Made by a program: the position numbers and the translations under genes. This document shows positions 15,070 through 24,710 of a DNA stretch of 64,000 nt, piece by piece. The DNA is from Trypanosoma brucei gambiense DAL972 (Eukaryota > Euglenozoa > Kinetoplastea > Trypanosomatida > Trypanosomatidae). Positions within the stretch are counted from its first letter, which is position 1. Every line of letters begins with the position of its first letter. The notes under the pieces are model-generated. The model was not told the DNA's origin, did not search any database, and saw only the letters and a program-made list of their open reading frames with translations. Location: the NCBI RefSeq assembly GCF_000210295.1, contig NC_026743.1:2480001-2544000 (forward strand), in the 5' to 3' direction.

Positions 15070-16169
15070 TATTTTCTTTTTCTTAATCCGTATTTGTTGT
15101 TAGAGTCGCTTCGGCCAACCTTTGTTTCTAATTTTGTTCTATCTGATATTTTTTTTTTCTTTGAAGCCTTTTTTCTTTCCGCCGTTGGCGGCTGGGGAGA
15201 CCGATAAGTTGGTTGAAGATAAGCATGTATTCTCAGGCAAGGGAGTAAATCGTGTAATTGCGGGGCGCTTTTTGTCTTCAACTGCCCCCTGCCGTTAATT
15301 AACATCTCAGTTTTTTTTTGAAGGTTATCCTGAATTATTTATTTCTGTTCTAATCATATGGTTGAGCGCCAATTGTGTGGAACTAACGGCAGATTACTGT
15401 CTTTCGTAGCTTGCCACTTTTTTTTTTTGTGTGTGTAAAATGTTTAAGGGGCACTTTAAATGTTTTCTTCCACTTGCTTTTCTTGGTAAATGAACTTAAT
15501 TCCTCGTCAAGTTTGTCAGCAACTGTTAGCAACGCTTCGATCTGCGCCGCAATTACTGCTTTGGCGAAATGAACTGCCAAACCACCTTCTGTATGTGAAG
15601 GAATCCCCGTTCTTACCCAACAGAGACAAACAGTTGATTCCTCCACATACACCGCGACAGCATCTGCCGCTATTGCCGCTACGCTCGTACCGACGATGGA
15701 TGTTATTGCCACACATTCACATTAGCTCGGTCACATATAAACACAGCAGTCCGCAGCGTTCCCTCAGTGCGCCCGCACCAAAGGTTACAAAAGCGAGACA
15801 AGATGGCCACGTGACGCCGAACGAAAACGCCCGTCATGTCGTGCATAAAGAGCTCGTACGTTCCACACCGATGGCATCCCCGTTGGCGTTCATTCAACTC
15901 CGACCCTAATTTTAAATCCCATTACCTCCCCACTAATACCGTAGCCACACTCGTCACTACGGTAAGCTTATGGCAATTCGATTTTTCTAAATCTATTTAT
16001 TTCTTCACCCCAGTTCCTTCCCGATAACTTAACCACTCCCAGGAACAAAAGTTCACCCCACTTATTGATGAACAACTGCCTCCCTGAGAAAACCAAGGTG
16101 CAAATCCATTTCGACCTCCTTTTTCCCTCCCACCACTGAAGCGAAGTTAAACAGTGCACGAATGAAACC
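15070..16169. other. 1.1-kb stretch without a convincing gene
   Basis: Between ARPC5 and the dehydratase. The first 400 bp are T-rich on the plus strand, opposite to the usual bias of this unit. A 78-residue ATG frame (15069-15305) overlaps the ARPC5 start by one base and is Lys-rich low-complexity. A 109-codon open frame (15383-15712) has no ATG. Nothing here resembles a family I know. Confidence 0.45.
15383..15712 (-). pseudogene. ATG-less open frame, possible gene remnant
   Basis: The frame contains no methionine codon; it opens after a TAA with GTG as the only start-like codon. The first 70 residues look protein-like (SIVGTSVAAIAADAVAVYVE, then LAVHFAKAVIAAQIEALL) and the end is Lys-rich. 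In a nuclear trypanosome gene an ATG would be needed, so this could be a decayed gene, the 3' part of a frameshifted gene, or chance. No family was recognised. Confidence 0.25.
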
Positions 16170-17015
16170 TCAGCTTGCCTTCTTCTTGTTGGAAACATCA
16201 GTTTGTGATGCGTCATCTGTTGCTTTCAGTGCCTTCCTGCGCTGCTGAAGCATGTAAGTGTACATTACATAGCTCCCCGCCGGATAGACAACGGCAAGTA
16301 GGAGCAAAACAGTGTAGTACCATGAGAAGGAAAAATTAAGGCGGTTGGGAAGCTCCACCGTCCAGGGCTTTTCCTCCCTGATGTACGGCAGAGCACTTAT
16401 GAAGCAAGCAATTTCGCCCGTTATACCCATTGGATACAACACTGTAAATGCGGAATATCGCAACCACGTAACGGGCCTTAGCTTCACGCCCGCAAGGTTT
16501 GATGCATAAAACGTGTAGCGAATCACCTCTGCCAGTGACCACGCAACAATCATTTGGGTCGCAAAGGGGCTCATGCGCGCCGCAGTGGGGCCAATCTCCA
16601 GGGCACCGTACAACACCAAAAGCCGAGAAAGCACCTGCAGAAGCGTCGTTCCAACCGGGCTACGGACAAGGCCGAACAAGGCGTGCAAAACCTCCAGCAC
16701 CGCTGCACTTTGAGACACAACGAGCAGCGGAGCAATGAGTGAGTAAACATCAGCGAAACGGCCACCGGTACTGAGGTGCTGCACTATCTTCATGAGAATT
16801 GTGGACCATCCCGCCAGCAGCACACCATTATAGGCAAGTAAATATACTTTGGAGAGCATTAGCAGCGGATGTACAAGTGTGAGAAATGTGGTGCTACAGC
16901 TGTATAATGATAATTTCAACTTAACTACCATACGCCCCGATGAGAGACAAAAAAAAAAATAGCACCATAGCGTGGCATTGATTGTCAACGCGGGTTGGTT
17001 GAGCAATCGCTGCAT
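16170..17015 (-). CDS. 3-hydroxyacyl-CoA dehydratase (HACD/PHS1 family)
   Basis: Endoplasmic-reticulum enzyme for the third step of fatty-acid elongation: it removes water from 3-hydroxyacyl-CoA to give trans-2-enoyl-CoA. The protein has 281 residues and about six membrane segments. Family signatures are YLLAYNGVLLAGWSTIL at the start of the domain, LEVLHALFGLVRSPVGTT, the active-site region AWSLAEVIRYTFYA with the conserved Glu and Tyr, and YPMGITGEI. The C-terminus is Lys-rich (NKKKAS) like an ER-retention tail. Start ATG 17015; a later ATG (codon 29) just before the first homologous segment could also be used, but the T-rich run between them has no AG acceptor ahead of that ATG. It would work with elongase-type ketoacyl synthases in T. 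brucei fatty acid synthesis. Confidence 0.9.
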   Translation of the reverse strand: MQRLLNQPALTINATLWCYFFFCLSSGRMVVKLKLSLYSCSTTFLTLVHPLLMLSKVYLLAYNGVLLAGWSTILMKIVQHLSTGGRFADVYSLIAPLLVVSQSAAVLEVLHALFGLVRSPVGTTLLQVLSRLLVLYGALEIGPTAARMSPFATQMIVAWSLAEVIRYTFYASNLAGVKLRPVTWLRYSAFTVLYPMGITGEIACFISALPYIREEKPWTVELPNRLNFSFSWYYTVLLLLAVVYPAGSYVMYTYMLQQRRKALKATDDASQTDVSNKKKAS

Positions 17016-17120
17016 AGGCTCTCAACTGCGAGGAGCTGGGGCACCTCTTGGCGAGTGCCAGGTGTCAGCAAGGGAGAATGAAACATGAAAAAGTCCAATT
17101 CACGACTCCGCTGAATTCCG

Positions 17121-18011
17121 TCAACGCCTCTTTTTCGCACAACCTGTAGCTAATCCCATATCCTCTACAAGACGCTGCCAGTCATTAGCGTTTTGCGACG
17201 CCACGTTGGCGTCTTGCTGCCGTTTTGTTTCCCGCCGTACTCGCTTCCGTTCCACATTCTGCGCCCGTCGTCTCGCACGCTCTTCCGAGGTGAGCGTTGA
17301 TCTCTTACGCAACTGTTGGTAAAAGCGGCCAACACGCACGTGCGAAAGTGGTACCTCCTCAGTGACAGCGCTAGTATCACCACCCGATGGATCCCTCTTC
17401 CCAGTAGCTAACTCACCGGCGGCACCGGCACCATCGGTTTCCCCTACCTCTTTTGTCATCTCAACTACATCGCTGAAAGTAACAATCACAGTGTCGCTGA
17501 GTGTCAGTCTCACCACCTTCGCCGGCTCGAACCTTCCGCTGCGCGGATTAACCGCATGGCACGCCACACCAGAGCGCAAAGTCGTCTCTCCCTCCGCTGC
17601 CTGTGGCTGCCACACGCGCAGTTGTTCACTGTAGGTTTCCTCCTCTACGTTGTAGCCCAATATCCATGCCTTGTAGCGGAGGCGCTCCAGCGCTGTTTCA
17701 GGTTGTACCACGTCAGTGATCACGCAGCTGTACCACATGGCGTTATCAAAATGTACTTCGTAAGGCGCAACTTTACTATAGAGGATGACAGTGTTACCAT
17801 CGGCGTCAACAACCTTCGTCACGTCCTTCGTTACTTCAATCACCTCCGACGCGTTAAGAGAAGCAACCACAGTCCTCAGTTCGGCCTTCGTTTCATCAAT
17901 TAGATCGTCCACCTCTTGATCTGCCTCGTTGCTCCGTTTGAGATCAAAGGCCTCTTCCAGGTTAGCCAAGAGACCCTTGTACTCCTTGAGCAAACTCTCT
18001 CGCTCCTGCAT
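17121..18011 (-). CDS. SPF30: SPF30/SMNDC1-like Tudor-domain splicing factor
   Basis: Probable nuclear splicing factor. I start it at ATG 18011 (296 residues), since the frame upstream is hydrophobic 5'UTR-type sequence and an AG acceptor (complement of about 18025) follows a T-rich tract there. The layout follows SPF30: N-terminal helix LLKEYKGLLANLEEAF and a helix ending in SEVIEVTKDVTKVV, a Tudor-like region (MWYSCVITDV, AWILGYNVEEETYSEQLRVW), then a basic helical C-terminus (ERARRRAQNVERKRVRRETK) and NDWQRLVEDMG. In SPF30 the Tudor domain binds symmetrically dimethylated arginine on Sm proteins and helps tri-snRNP join the spliceosome. The aromatic cage cannot be confirmed by eye. The central part also contains an extra second beta-rich module. 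Confidence 0.65.
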   Translation of the reverse strand: MQERESLLKEYKGLLANLEEAFDLKRSNEADQEVDDLIDETKAELRTVVASLNASEVIEVTKDVTKVVDADGNTVILYSKVAPYEVHFDNAMWYSCVITDVVQPETALERLRYKAWILGYNVEEETYSEQLRVWQPQAAEGETTLRSGVACHAVNPRSGRFEPAKVVRLTLSDTVIVTFSDVVEMTKEVGETDGAGAAGELATGKRDPSGGDTSAVTEEVPLSHVRVGRFYQQLRKRSTLTSEERARRRAQNVERKRVRRETKRQQDANVASQNANDWQRLVEDMGLATGCAKKRR

Positions 18012-18398
18012 TAGGCAGTTGCGTCTGCACGCGTGAATGGCAGCGCACCAAGTTGTTGCCGAAATCAAAACAAATACGCACAAACAGCATAGGAGATCAT
18101 AAGAAGTAAAGTGGAGCAAGATGCACCAGCACACACACAAAGGTGAGGCGCACAAATGTATGAAGGTGGTAGAAGCAGCAGTTGAAAGACAAAAGTCTTC
18201 TAACCTAACATCGCGATAGAATGAAACGGTCAACAGATCACCACATTAAGGGCAACGAACAGAACATTGAAAAATTTACATCTATATCCCCTACACATCC
18301 GTGCACAGCCAACCTCCCCAAGAAAGCACGGCAATACACTTACATGGTGGGTACGAAGCCGCGAAAAAACCACCAGTACTTTCACAAAACCTTCATGT

Positions 18399-19181
18399 CT
18401 ATTCGTCATCACCACCGCTGTGCTCTTGGTTGTCACCAAGAGCCTCTTCGTAGTCACTGTTGCCTATGTTTTCATCATCGCTCTTTTCTGCATCGGCCAT
18501 ATCTTCATCATCACCCTCATCCTCCTCCCTTTCCTCCTCCTCCTCCTTCTCGCGGGCGGCTCGCCTCTCGCGTTCCCGTCTGAGTTCTTCTAGAGCATTG
18601 ACCAATGACTCCCGTTTCTCCTCCTTCTCGTTGGCTTTCTTCACGGACGCTTCGGTGGCTCGTGCCATAACCCTCGCAGTCTCCATAGACTTGTTGCACT
18701 CGCATATCAGAGCGGCCGTCACATTGGGAAAGTCAGGAACCTCCTGTTTTATATCTACACCACTCCTAATAAGAAACTTGACAGCATCATGTGAGCGACC
18801 GAGAACCGCCCAATGAAGCGGTGCAGCGGGGTAACTGCTTCTTTTGCTTGGTTTAAACTGAGGTCTTAGGGTACCAGCACCACAATCTTCCACACAGCGG
18901 AACGTAAAACCAAAATTCTCTTTCGTTTCTATTACATGCAGCGTACCCGTTGTCTCTAAAAGCTTTGCCACTTTCTGGCGATGTTTCTTCTGCAAATCCA
19001 TCTGTTTCAAAAGCCCGGTCATTTCTCCAACATTGTCGTCTTCTTCGTCGTCTAGTTTCTCCTCATAAGCCTCACTGGCTTCCTCCTCTGCCTCCTCGTC
19101 CCGGAGAAAGGCGGACACAAGTTGTTTCATGCGCTGCACGTCATCATAGTACGCGGCGGTGCACAGATCCCTAGGGCGCAT
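18399..19181 (-). CDS. Ankyrin-repeat protein with acidic tail
   Basis: Hypothetical protein of 260 residues. I chose ATG 19181 because the pyrimidine tract (complement of about 19225-19245) and its first AG lie between it and the upstream ATG of the longer frame. Ankyrin-type segments are MRPRDLCTAAYYDDVQRMKQ at the very start and PLHWAVLGRSHDAVKFLIRS in the middle, with VTAALICECNKSMETARVM as a partial repeat. Between them is an acidic linker. The last 80 residues are a charged coiled-coil-like stretch (RESLVNALEELRRERERRAA) followed by a Glu/Asp-rich tail. This is probably a cytosolic protein-protein adaptor; function unknown. Confidence 0.8.
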   Translation of the reverse strand: MRPRDLCTAAYYDDVQRMKQLVSAFLRDEEAEEEASEAYEEKLDDEEDDNVGEMTGLLKQMDLQKKHRQKVAKLLETTGTLHVIETKENFGFTFRCVEDCGAGTLRPQFKPSKRSSYPAAPLHWAVLGRSHDAVKFLIRSGVDIKQEVPDFPNVTAALICECNKSMETARVMARATEASVKKANEKEEKRESLVNALEELRRERERRAAREKEEEEEREEDEGDDEDMADAEKSDDENIGNSDYEEALGDNQEHSGGDDE

Positions 19182-19430
19182 TGTGTTCCCGCTCCACTCT
19201 ACTCCCACAATTCCCTTATAAGTACCACAACGAAGAAAGAAGAAATGTATAAGGCAGCCAGTTTTGAGGGGGGAAAGAATACCCAAACAAATTACCACAA
19301 AAAGTGAGCACACTCCAAGAATGCAGCTCACGTCAGGCACACACAGCAGTAATTAGAAACCAACACAGACCGCACTACTCCAAATAAAGAGTTATCTCCA
19401 TGTATACGGCACCACGACACTAACTTCACC

Positions 19431-19721
19431 TCAAGCAGGAGGGGCCCGCCGCGACGCGATCGCCCGGTGTATTTCCTCCCGCGAAGAAAGGCTTTGCGCG
19501 AGCGCCTCCCGTTGCGCAAGCATCGCCTGATAATCCGGATTGCTCTGAAGACCATCCACACCACTATAGTCCGTCACAGTGGAGTACTGTGAGAGCACCA
19601 ATATCTTAAACAGGAGACCCCCGAAGAGGATCGCACAACAAATGTATGCGTTACGCCTTGCGCCATGGAACCCGACTACTTCCTCATACACTGTGAAGGG
19701 TTTGTAATATGCACGAGGCAT
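19431..19721 (-). CDS. Small single-pass membrane protein
   Basis: Hypothetical 96-residue protein. It has one membrane segment (NAYICCAILFGGLLFKILVL, about residues 24-43) after a short N-terminus, and a polar helical C-terminal part (MLAQREALAQSLSSREEIHR). It has no cleavable signal. A clear splice signal precedes it: the plus strand is A/G-rich at 19766-19799. Size and layout would suit an accessory subunit of a mitochondrial membrane complex, but nothing in the sequence proves that. The short length lowers confidence, though the splice tract and coherent topology favour a real gene. Confidence 0.65.
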   Translation of the reverse strand: MPRAYYKPFTVYEEVVGFHGARRNAYICCAILFGGLLFKILVLSQYSTVTDYSGVDGLQSNPDYQAMLAQREALAQSLSSREEIHRAIASRRAPPA

Positions 19722-20117
19722 TTCAAGTAAATTTTCCAGCGCACAGACCTTCCCCAGGTCGGAGGACTAGAAAATAAAGAGAGTGAAAAAAAAAAGATGA
19801 CTGTGCTCAGTGCTCCACATCCTTAATGTTGCCACAGGGGGTGGAGCAATAACGGAGGAAAAGAGGTTAAGAAGGTGTACTATACCACATGCAGTCACTA
19901 GTCCTGGCACAACGAAGGTCCATAGTCTGGTAATACGATTGCACAGTAAATAAAAACTGTGCGGCAACTGCTATGTCTCCCGCCCTCATTGTGTTGCGGC
20001 TCCCACGATAACAAACAAACGAAACAATGCATCCAACACTACAACAGACGGGTGACGTTATGCAACAACGACAGCACTAAAAAATAGGAGAACACCAAAG
20101 CGGAGTGCATACACGTC
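19722..20117. other. Intergenic region, small membrane protein / NAR1
   Basis: Contains the coding-strand pyrimidine tract 19766-19799 for the small membrane protein gene and otherwise the presumed 3'UTR of NAR1. No gene is seen. Confidence 0.5.
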
Positions 20118-21545
20118 TCACCATTTCAAACTATGCACCCCACCAGTATTGAGTGTAGCCTCAAATTCACGTTGACGGTCTGTGAAGGTGCAGCTCCAAA
20201 GAGATGAACCAACCTGCTTCTCAACCTCCGCGAAAGCCGCTAGCGAAAAAGGTGGCGGTCCATCCCCCACATCGCGGTTGCTGGCCACCGACGTGCCGTC
20301 CATCCCACCACGAACTTCCATTGTAGGTTGGCTTCCAGATATATAACTAATAAATGCACTTTTTGCTGCAGCAGTGGTTTCTACATGAGACTGGGTCGTC
20401 CCGTTCCGCGCCTGCCCTCCACCGTTCAAGCAGCCCTCCGGGCATGCCATGAGCTCAATGAACGTGTACGATGCAACAGAAGCTAACTTGCGTTTAATGC
20501 CACGAACAGTGTTTTGAATTTGCTGGAACCCATACGCCACGCAGAACACCTCACCGGGGTTGCTAGGGCTCGTAGTCAAGTGATGATTGGCATTCCTCTT
20601 CATCTCGTAGTGAATATCACGTGGAGCCAACTCTAAGCCGTGTAGCTCACGCGCGGCGCGGTGCATGGCGTAACGGTGGTAACCACCACTCCCTTCCATA
20701 GTCGCAGCGAATGAACGCTTCGGTTCCTCTGGGGGAAGTATCGGCAAGGGCTCCAAATCGGAATCCAGCGGCGCCTGCCACGGAAGTGAGGGGTCCACTT
20801 CAAGCATCCAATCCAGTAACTCCTGCGTGCTCAAAACAAAGTCAGTGTACCGCTCACCACTGACAGAAGATCCATCTCTTGCTGCCTCAAGCTTACGGTC
20901 AAAGCAGGGTTGTACAGACACGTGACACATCTGTGGGATAAGTGTCTTGGAGTAGCATCCTGCAATACCCTGCGGTGACATCACTGGACATAATAAGGGC
21001 AAGATCGCTGCCCCTTGCTTCTCACAATAGCATACCCAACCGGGGCAAGCCGAAACTATTAAGGGAAGCCTCTCGCGTTCACATCTCACTCGGCGACAGT
21101 ACTCCTCCGCCGTCTTCTCAACAGAGATGCGCAATGCCCAGTGAAGATCTGAAACATAGCGAGCGTTCAAAACAGCACGAAAAAACCCGCTTACTATATG
21201 AAAAGCCTTCTGTACATCTGTTTTAAGAAAGGCTGCGATAGAAGCGGCCGATTGATCACTAATTGTTACGAAGAACGGCCTTGTGGGATCGAGCGCACGG
21301 TCCTTCAAGAGTTCCTCACGAGATTGAGAAGTGATAAGAATGGTCTCTGCTGTTGTCACACAACCACTGCACGCCAGACAGTCTTGGAGGGTTATCTTCA
21401 CTGCTTCATTACCGGCACCGTGTCTCTTAACCGAGTCATCACTTGTCCCTCCCTGAAGCTTTGTTGGGAGTATGCACGCCTCAGATGGAGCAATGTAATC
21501 CATCCCTGCCAACATGAGTGAGGCGGAGAAATTGTTGGCCGACAT
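20118..21545 (-). CDS. NAR1: Cytosolic Fe-S cluster assembly factor NAR1 (iron-only hydrogenase-like)
   Basis: CIA-pathway protein that passes Fe-S clusters from the scaffold to the targeting complex for cytosolic and nuclear proteins. The 475 residues start at ATG 21545; AG acceptors lie between this ATG and the T-rich tract (complement of 21592-21614), excluding upstream ATGs. N-terminal cluster ligands are CILP and LQDCLACSGCVTTAE. The hydrogenase-like part carries SACPGWVCYCEK, CPVMSPQG and MACPEGCLNGGGQ, matching the H-cluster-binding cysteines retained in Nar1. The chain ends in Trp (HSLKW), like other Nar1 proteins, whose terminal aromatic residue is tied to CIA targeting. This is not a hydrogenase; there is no maturation machinery nearby. 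Confidence 0.92.
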   Translation of the reverse strand: MSANNFSASLMLAGMDYIAPSEACILPTKLQGGTSDDSVKRHGAGNEAVKITLQDCLACSGCVTTAETILITSQSREELLKDRALDPTRPFFVTISDQSAASIAAFLKTDVQKAFHIVSGFFRAVLNARYVSDLHWALRISVEKTAEEYCRRVRCERERLPLIVSACPGWVCYCEKQGAAILPLLCPVMSPQGIAGCYSKTLIPQMCHVSVQPCFDRKLEAARDGSSVSGERYTDFVLSTQELLDWMLEVDPSLPWQAPLDSDLEPLPILPPEEPKRSFAATMEGSGGYHRYAMHRAARELHGLELAPRDIHYEMKRNANHHLTTSPSNPGEVFCVAYGFQQIQNTVRGIKRKLASVASYTFIELMACPEGCLNGGGQARNGTTQSHVETTAAAKSAFISYISGSQPTMEVRGGMDGTSVASNRDVGDGPPPFSLAAFAEVEKQVGSSLWSCTFTDRQREFEATLNTGGVHSLKW

Positions 21546-22886
21546 CGCTCCGTCTGGAAGCACGAAGTAACTGTCATGTAATGAATTAAATCGAAAATAA
21601 AGAAACAGAAGATTGGAACACGCATTTTTGAAGATAGTTGCAGCACTGTAGTAAAGAAGACAGCAACCACCTCGCCAAAGCACGACTGAGTAATCACAGG
21701 TGGCATATGCGCAAGAGCTCCGCTAAGCAGATGCACAGGGACGAGAAGAAGGAAAAAAAAAGTATACCGTCAGCCACATTCCTCCGCGTCAGGAAAAGGC
21801 AAACCGCCGCAAAAGGTTTTGTGGACAATAAAGGGCGTGGAAGAAACTTAAAGGCACAAAAGGGAAGAAACCGGAGGGACAACGAGTTATACATACGCGG
21901 TAAAGGAAGTTTTAGCAAACCCAGAAAACTAGAAGGCAGAAGGGGCGTCCCCTCTTCAGTGTGCTTGCTTCACTTTCACCGAGACACTTTATTACTTTTC
22001 ACGGTAGCGCACACACTAACAATTCACAATATATGTTCATATACAAAAATATATGTGGTGTTGTAAAACATGAATGACAGGCGTAGTGTCTCATCGTCCC
22101 TCCGTCAACATATTCCTCGGTGCTCTACAGCGGGAACTCGGGGCCATGATAAAAATAATGATAACCCCCTCCCCCGCCCCCTCCTTCAAAAAGGTGCAGC
22201 ACAAAAATAGCAGGGTGCATATGCAACCAGTAACATGTTAACTCCGTAAGCACCCGAAGGAACACACACAGGTACGCATATACATGTGTACATCCAAATC
22301 AATGGGCGCACGTGCAGGTGCATGTGCGCGTATATGAAATGTCTCCCCGTGAGGGCTAGTTGAGACATGACAAAGGGGGAACACTCAAAAATAAGCAGAG
22401 TAACAACAAATAAGAAAAAAGAAGAAACTATTGACCCTGATTCAAACTTAAAACACGCAGCGTCACTTATTCGGTGGTGCAAATAAATATTTATTTATAC
22501 GGATGGGAAATCCTATGAATAAAAAGGCACAAACCCTACTGCGACTCACACGAAGGGCCTCATGCATGCACACCCCTTCCAACCTTAAAAATAAAAATAA
22601 AAACGATTCCTATTCATATATATATGTATATGCGCGTATGATTCTACCTGTTGATTAACATGCATAGGTATGTAAATATGTACATGATTGCATCCCTTGC
22701 CATTTTGAAGGGACATACGGGCGCGCGCGCAAGCATACTTATACCTATACTCGCAGAAAAAAAACGCGCACGTAGTGGTTCTGTATTTGTGAAGCTGATG
22801 AAAAACGATCAAGGGGCTGTTACGGCTCCGAACAGATCTTCAACAACTCCGCCAGGCCCGACACGCTCGCAGGTGGTTCAACATAT
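21546..22886. other. 1.3-kb UTR region, phosphatase / NAR1
   Basis: No gene is supported. It contains the NAR1 splice tract (21592-21614), AT-rich and TATATA-like stretches (22030-22055 and 22610-22635), a C-run near 22165-22182 and an alternating GC run (22720-22730). It is presumably the long 3'UTR of the phosphatase gene plus the NAR1 5'UTR. Confidence 0.5.
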
Positions 22887-23486
22887 TCAGTTGGTGCGAG
22901 CTGCCGCCCTAACCTTTTCCAAGTGTTCCTCATATTCCTGTAGCCGCTGCAAGAAAGCCAGGTTAAGGGAAATGCATGGCCGCTTATCCTTCACATCATT
23001 GTGCGCATCACAAAACGACATCCCCTCCGACTCCATTAAGTACGCCACTACGATAGCGGCACTTCTGGACATGCCGCGGCGGCAGTAAACTAAAATACGG
23101 CCATTGCGAGTTGCGCCCCGAATAAATTCGAAGGCGTCCTCAAAGTGATGTACAATATCTTCATCGAGAGAATCACTCAGTGGGATGGACTTGCTCGTAA
23201 CAAATGGTACAGACTCGACACGATGCATCTCCTCTGTGTCTACCAACTCGCGTGCGACGTTCAGCGTGTGTGTAATACACATCTGACGCAGTAACTTTTC
23301 ATCTGCGGCATCGCGCCATGTACCAACAAAAATCCTTTCACTGATACCACTCATAGGCACGCATTTGGCAGCGCTACAAGTCTCGTTGAGCTCTTCCTCA
23401 AGCGCGCGTTCCGCGCATTGATACACAAGCTCCAGGTTAAACGCAGGAAGACAATTCTTCGACAGTCGCTCGCGAAACTTCAGCAT
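22887..23486 (-). CDS. Dual-specificity protein phosphatase
   Basis: Cysteine-based phosphatase acting on phospho-Tyr/Ser/Thr. The 199 residues start at ATG 23486. The DSP domain spans about 50-190: ISERIFVGTWRDA (substrate-loop start), ITHTLNVARE, the general-acid region IPLSDSLDEDI, then VYCRRGMSRSAAIVVAYLM with the catalytic Cys135 and Arg141, and RPCISLNLAFLQRLQEYE, the usual DSP ending (family: P-N-x-GF-x-QL). The residue before the Cys is Tyr rather than the usual His. The N-terminal 45 residues are helical with no known domain. A coding-strand pyrimidine tract is at 23541-23567. Confidence 0.9.
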   Translation of the reverse strand: MLKFRERLSKNCLPAFNLELVYQCAERALEEELNETCSAAKCVPMSGISERIFVGTWRDAADEKLLRQMCITHTLNVARELVDTEEMHRVESVPFVTSKSIPLSDSLDEDIVHHFEDAFEFIRGATRNGRILVYCRRGMSRSAAIVVAYLMESEGMSFCDAHNDVKDKRPCISLNLAFLQRLQEYEEHLEKVRAAARTN

Positions 23487-24710
23487 GCGCCCACACAGCA
23501 GAGAAAACGGATAATAATAACAATAACAAATATATATATTAATGAAAAAAGAGTAAAAAAAAATGAAATAATGAAGCTTGTTGACGTTTTCAAAAAATAA
23601 AATAAAGAGTCAGGGCACTGTTCGGCGTTGTGCCTTAACACACACTGTTACTCTCGCTTGAATGCCGCTCACTTCCACTCTGTGACCAGTGGCGGGTCGT
23701 ACGAAAGGCAAAGGGATGGTACACAAACAAGTGAATAAAATGTACCAAAGATCGTAGCAACTGGTGGGAAGCACAGTTAACGGAAAGAGTTTTCGTGTGC
23801 GATATCTTGATGACCGCTCCTCTCGTCCAATATTTGCTCAGTCGTTACCAATCTGACCCGCCCCTAGCGATGTTCAAACCGCGTGTACGCGCGTATGGAT
23901 ATGGATGCGCAGACCAAGGTGCTTTGCGCAGCTGTATTCGCTAGCTGGCCGCAGCGACGCTGCAATATACGACCGAACACTCAGAAACAGGTCCCTAATT
24001 CGCGCACAACAATAGACGATTACGGTTGTGGTGTATATGTATAAGCGTCCCACAATAGACTGAAAGTAGTTTGTTAGCACCCCGCTTTTAATGAGTAAAA
24101 CGCACGCACACACTGGGGCTTTCTCGGCTCTCCCTTACCACCTGCCTCGTAGATAGAGGGATGGAAGAGAAACCTACGTACTTCAAGGCTTTCCTCCCCG
24201 TATATTAGGCTGAGGCCTGAATCTACCAAAATCGGGATATAAAGGTTTCCCCACCTAAACACTAATACACTAAAATTGCACGTTGCTTTCTCCTAATCTT
24301 TCTCCGTTTATGGTAACGCTACACACATTAAATGGGTTCACGAGCATGGCAAACCGCGTTGTCGATGTGGTGTGGAAACGATGAAATAAGTAAGGAAAAA
24401 GAAGAGGAATCTATACGGCACCCCACCTTACCCAGAAGCAAACAAAGACAGCAGCTCTCGGTACGGTAATACCCGTTCAATACGTAGCGCAGTATTATTG
24501 TACACGGGCAGAGCAGCACTTCTCCCCGCCCACACACACCCAGGTTCACCACCTCTCCCTTCCGCACGAGCTGGTGCCCACCCAAAAGCTGTAAACCAAC
24601 ACTGCCTGCATTTCTTTTCCCTTCATTACTACGTCGATCCAGTGCATTTAACGACAAACTCCCTCGATACCCCGTCCAAAGTATAACGAGTAGACGCTTT
24701 CTTTGTTAAA
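23487..24710. other. 1.2-kb UTR region, zinc-finger gene / phosphatase
   Basis: Contains the phosphatase splice tract (23541-23567) and AT-rich sequence. Several 60-109-codon frames exist on the minus strand, but their composition is UTR-like (Cys/Leu/Tyr-rich without domain pattern), and I do not support them as genes. Confidence 0.5.

Noticed and set aside
15490..15909. 139-codon plus-strand frame
   Set aside because: Would be the only plus-strand gene in the unit, with no splice signal in that direction and no family resemblance.
23800..23860. Possible C/D snoRNA (TGATGA and CTGA boxes, plus strand)
   Set aside because: It lies on the strand not transcribed in this unit and lacks a terminal stem or second box pair; chance occurrence is likely.
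24328..24657. 109-codon minus-strand frame
   Set aside because: UTR position, no domain pattern, Cys/Leu-rich random composition.
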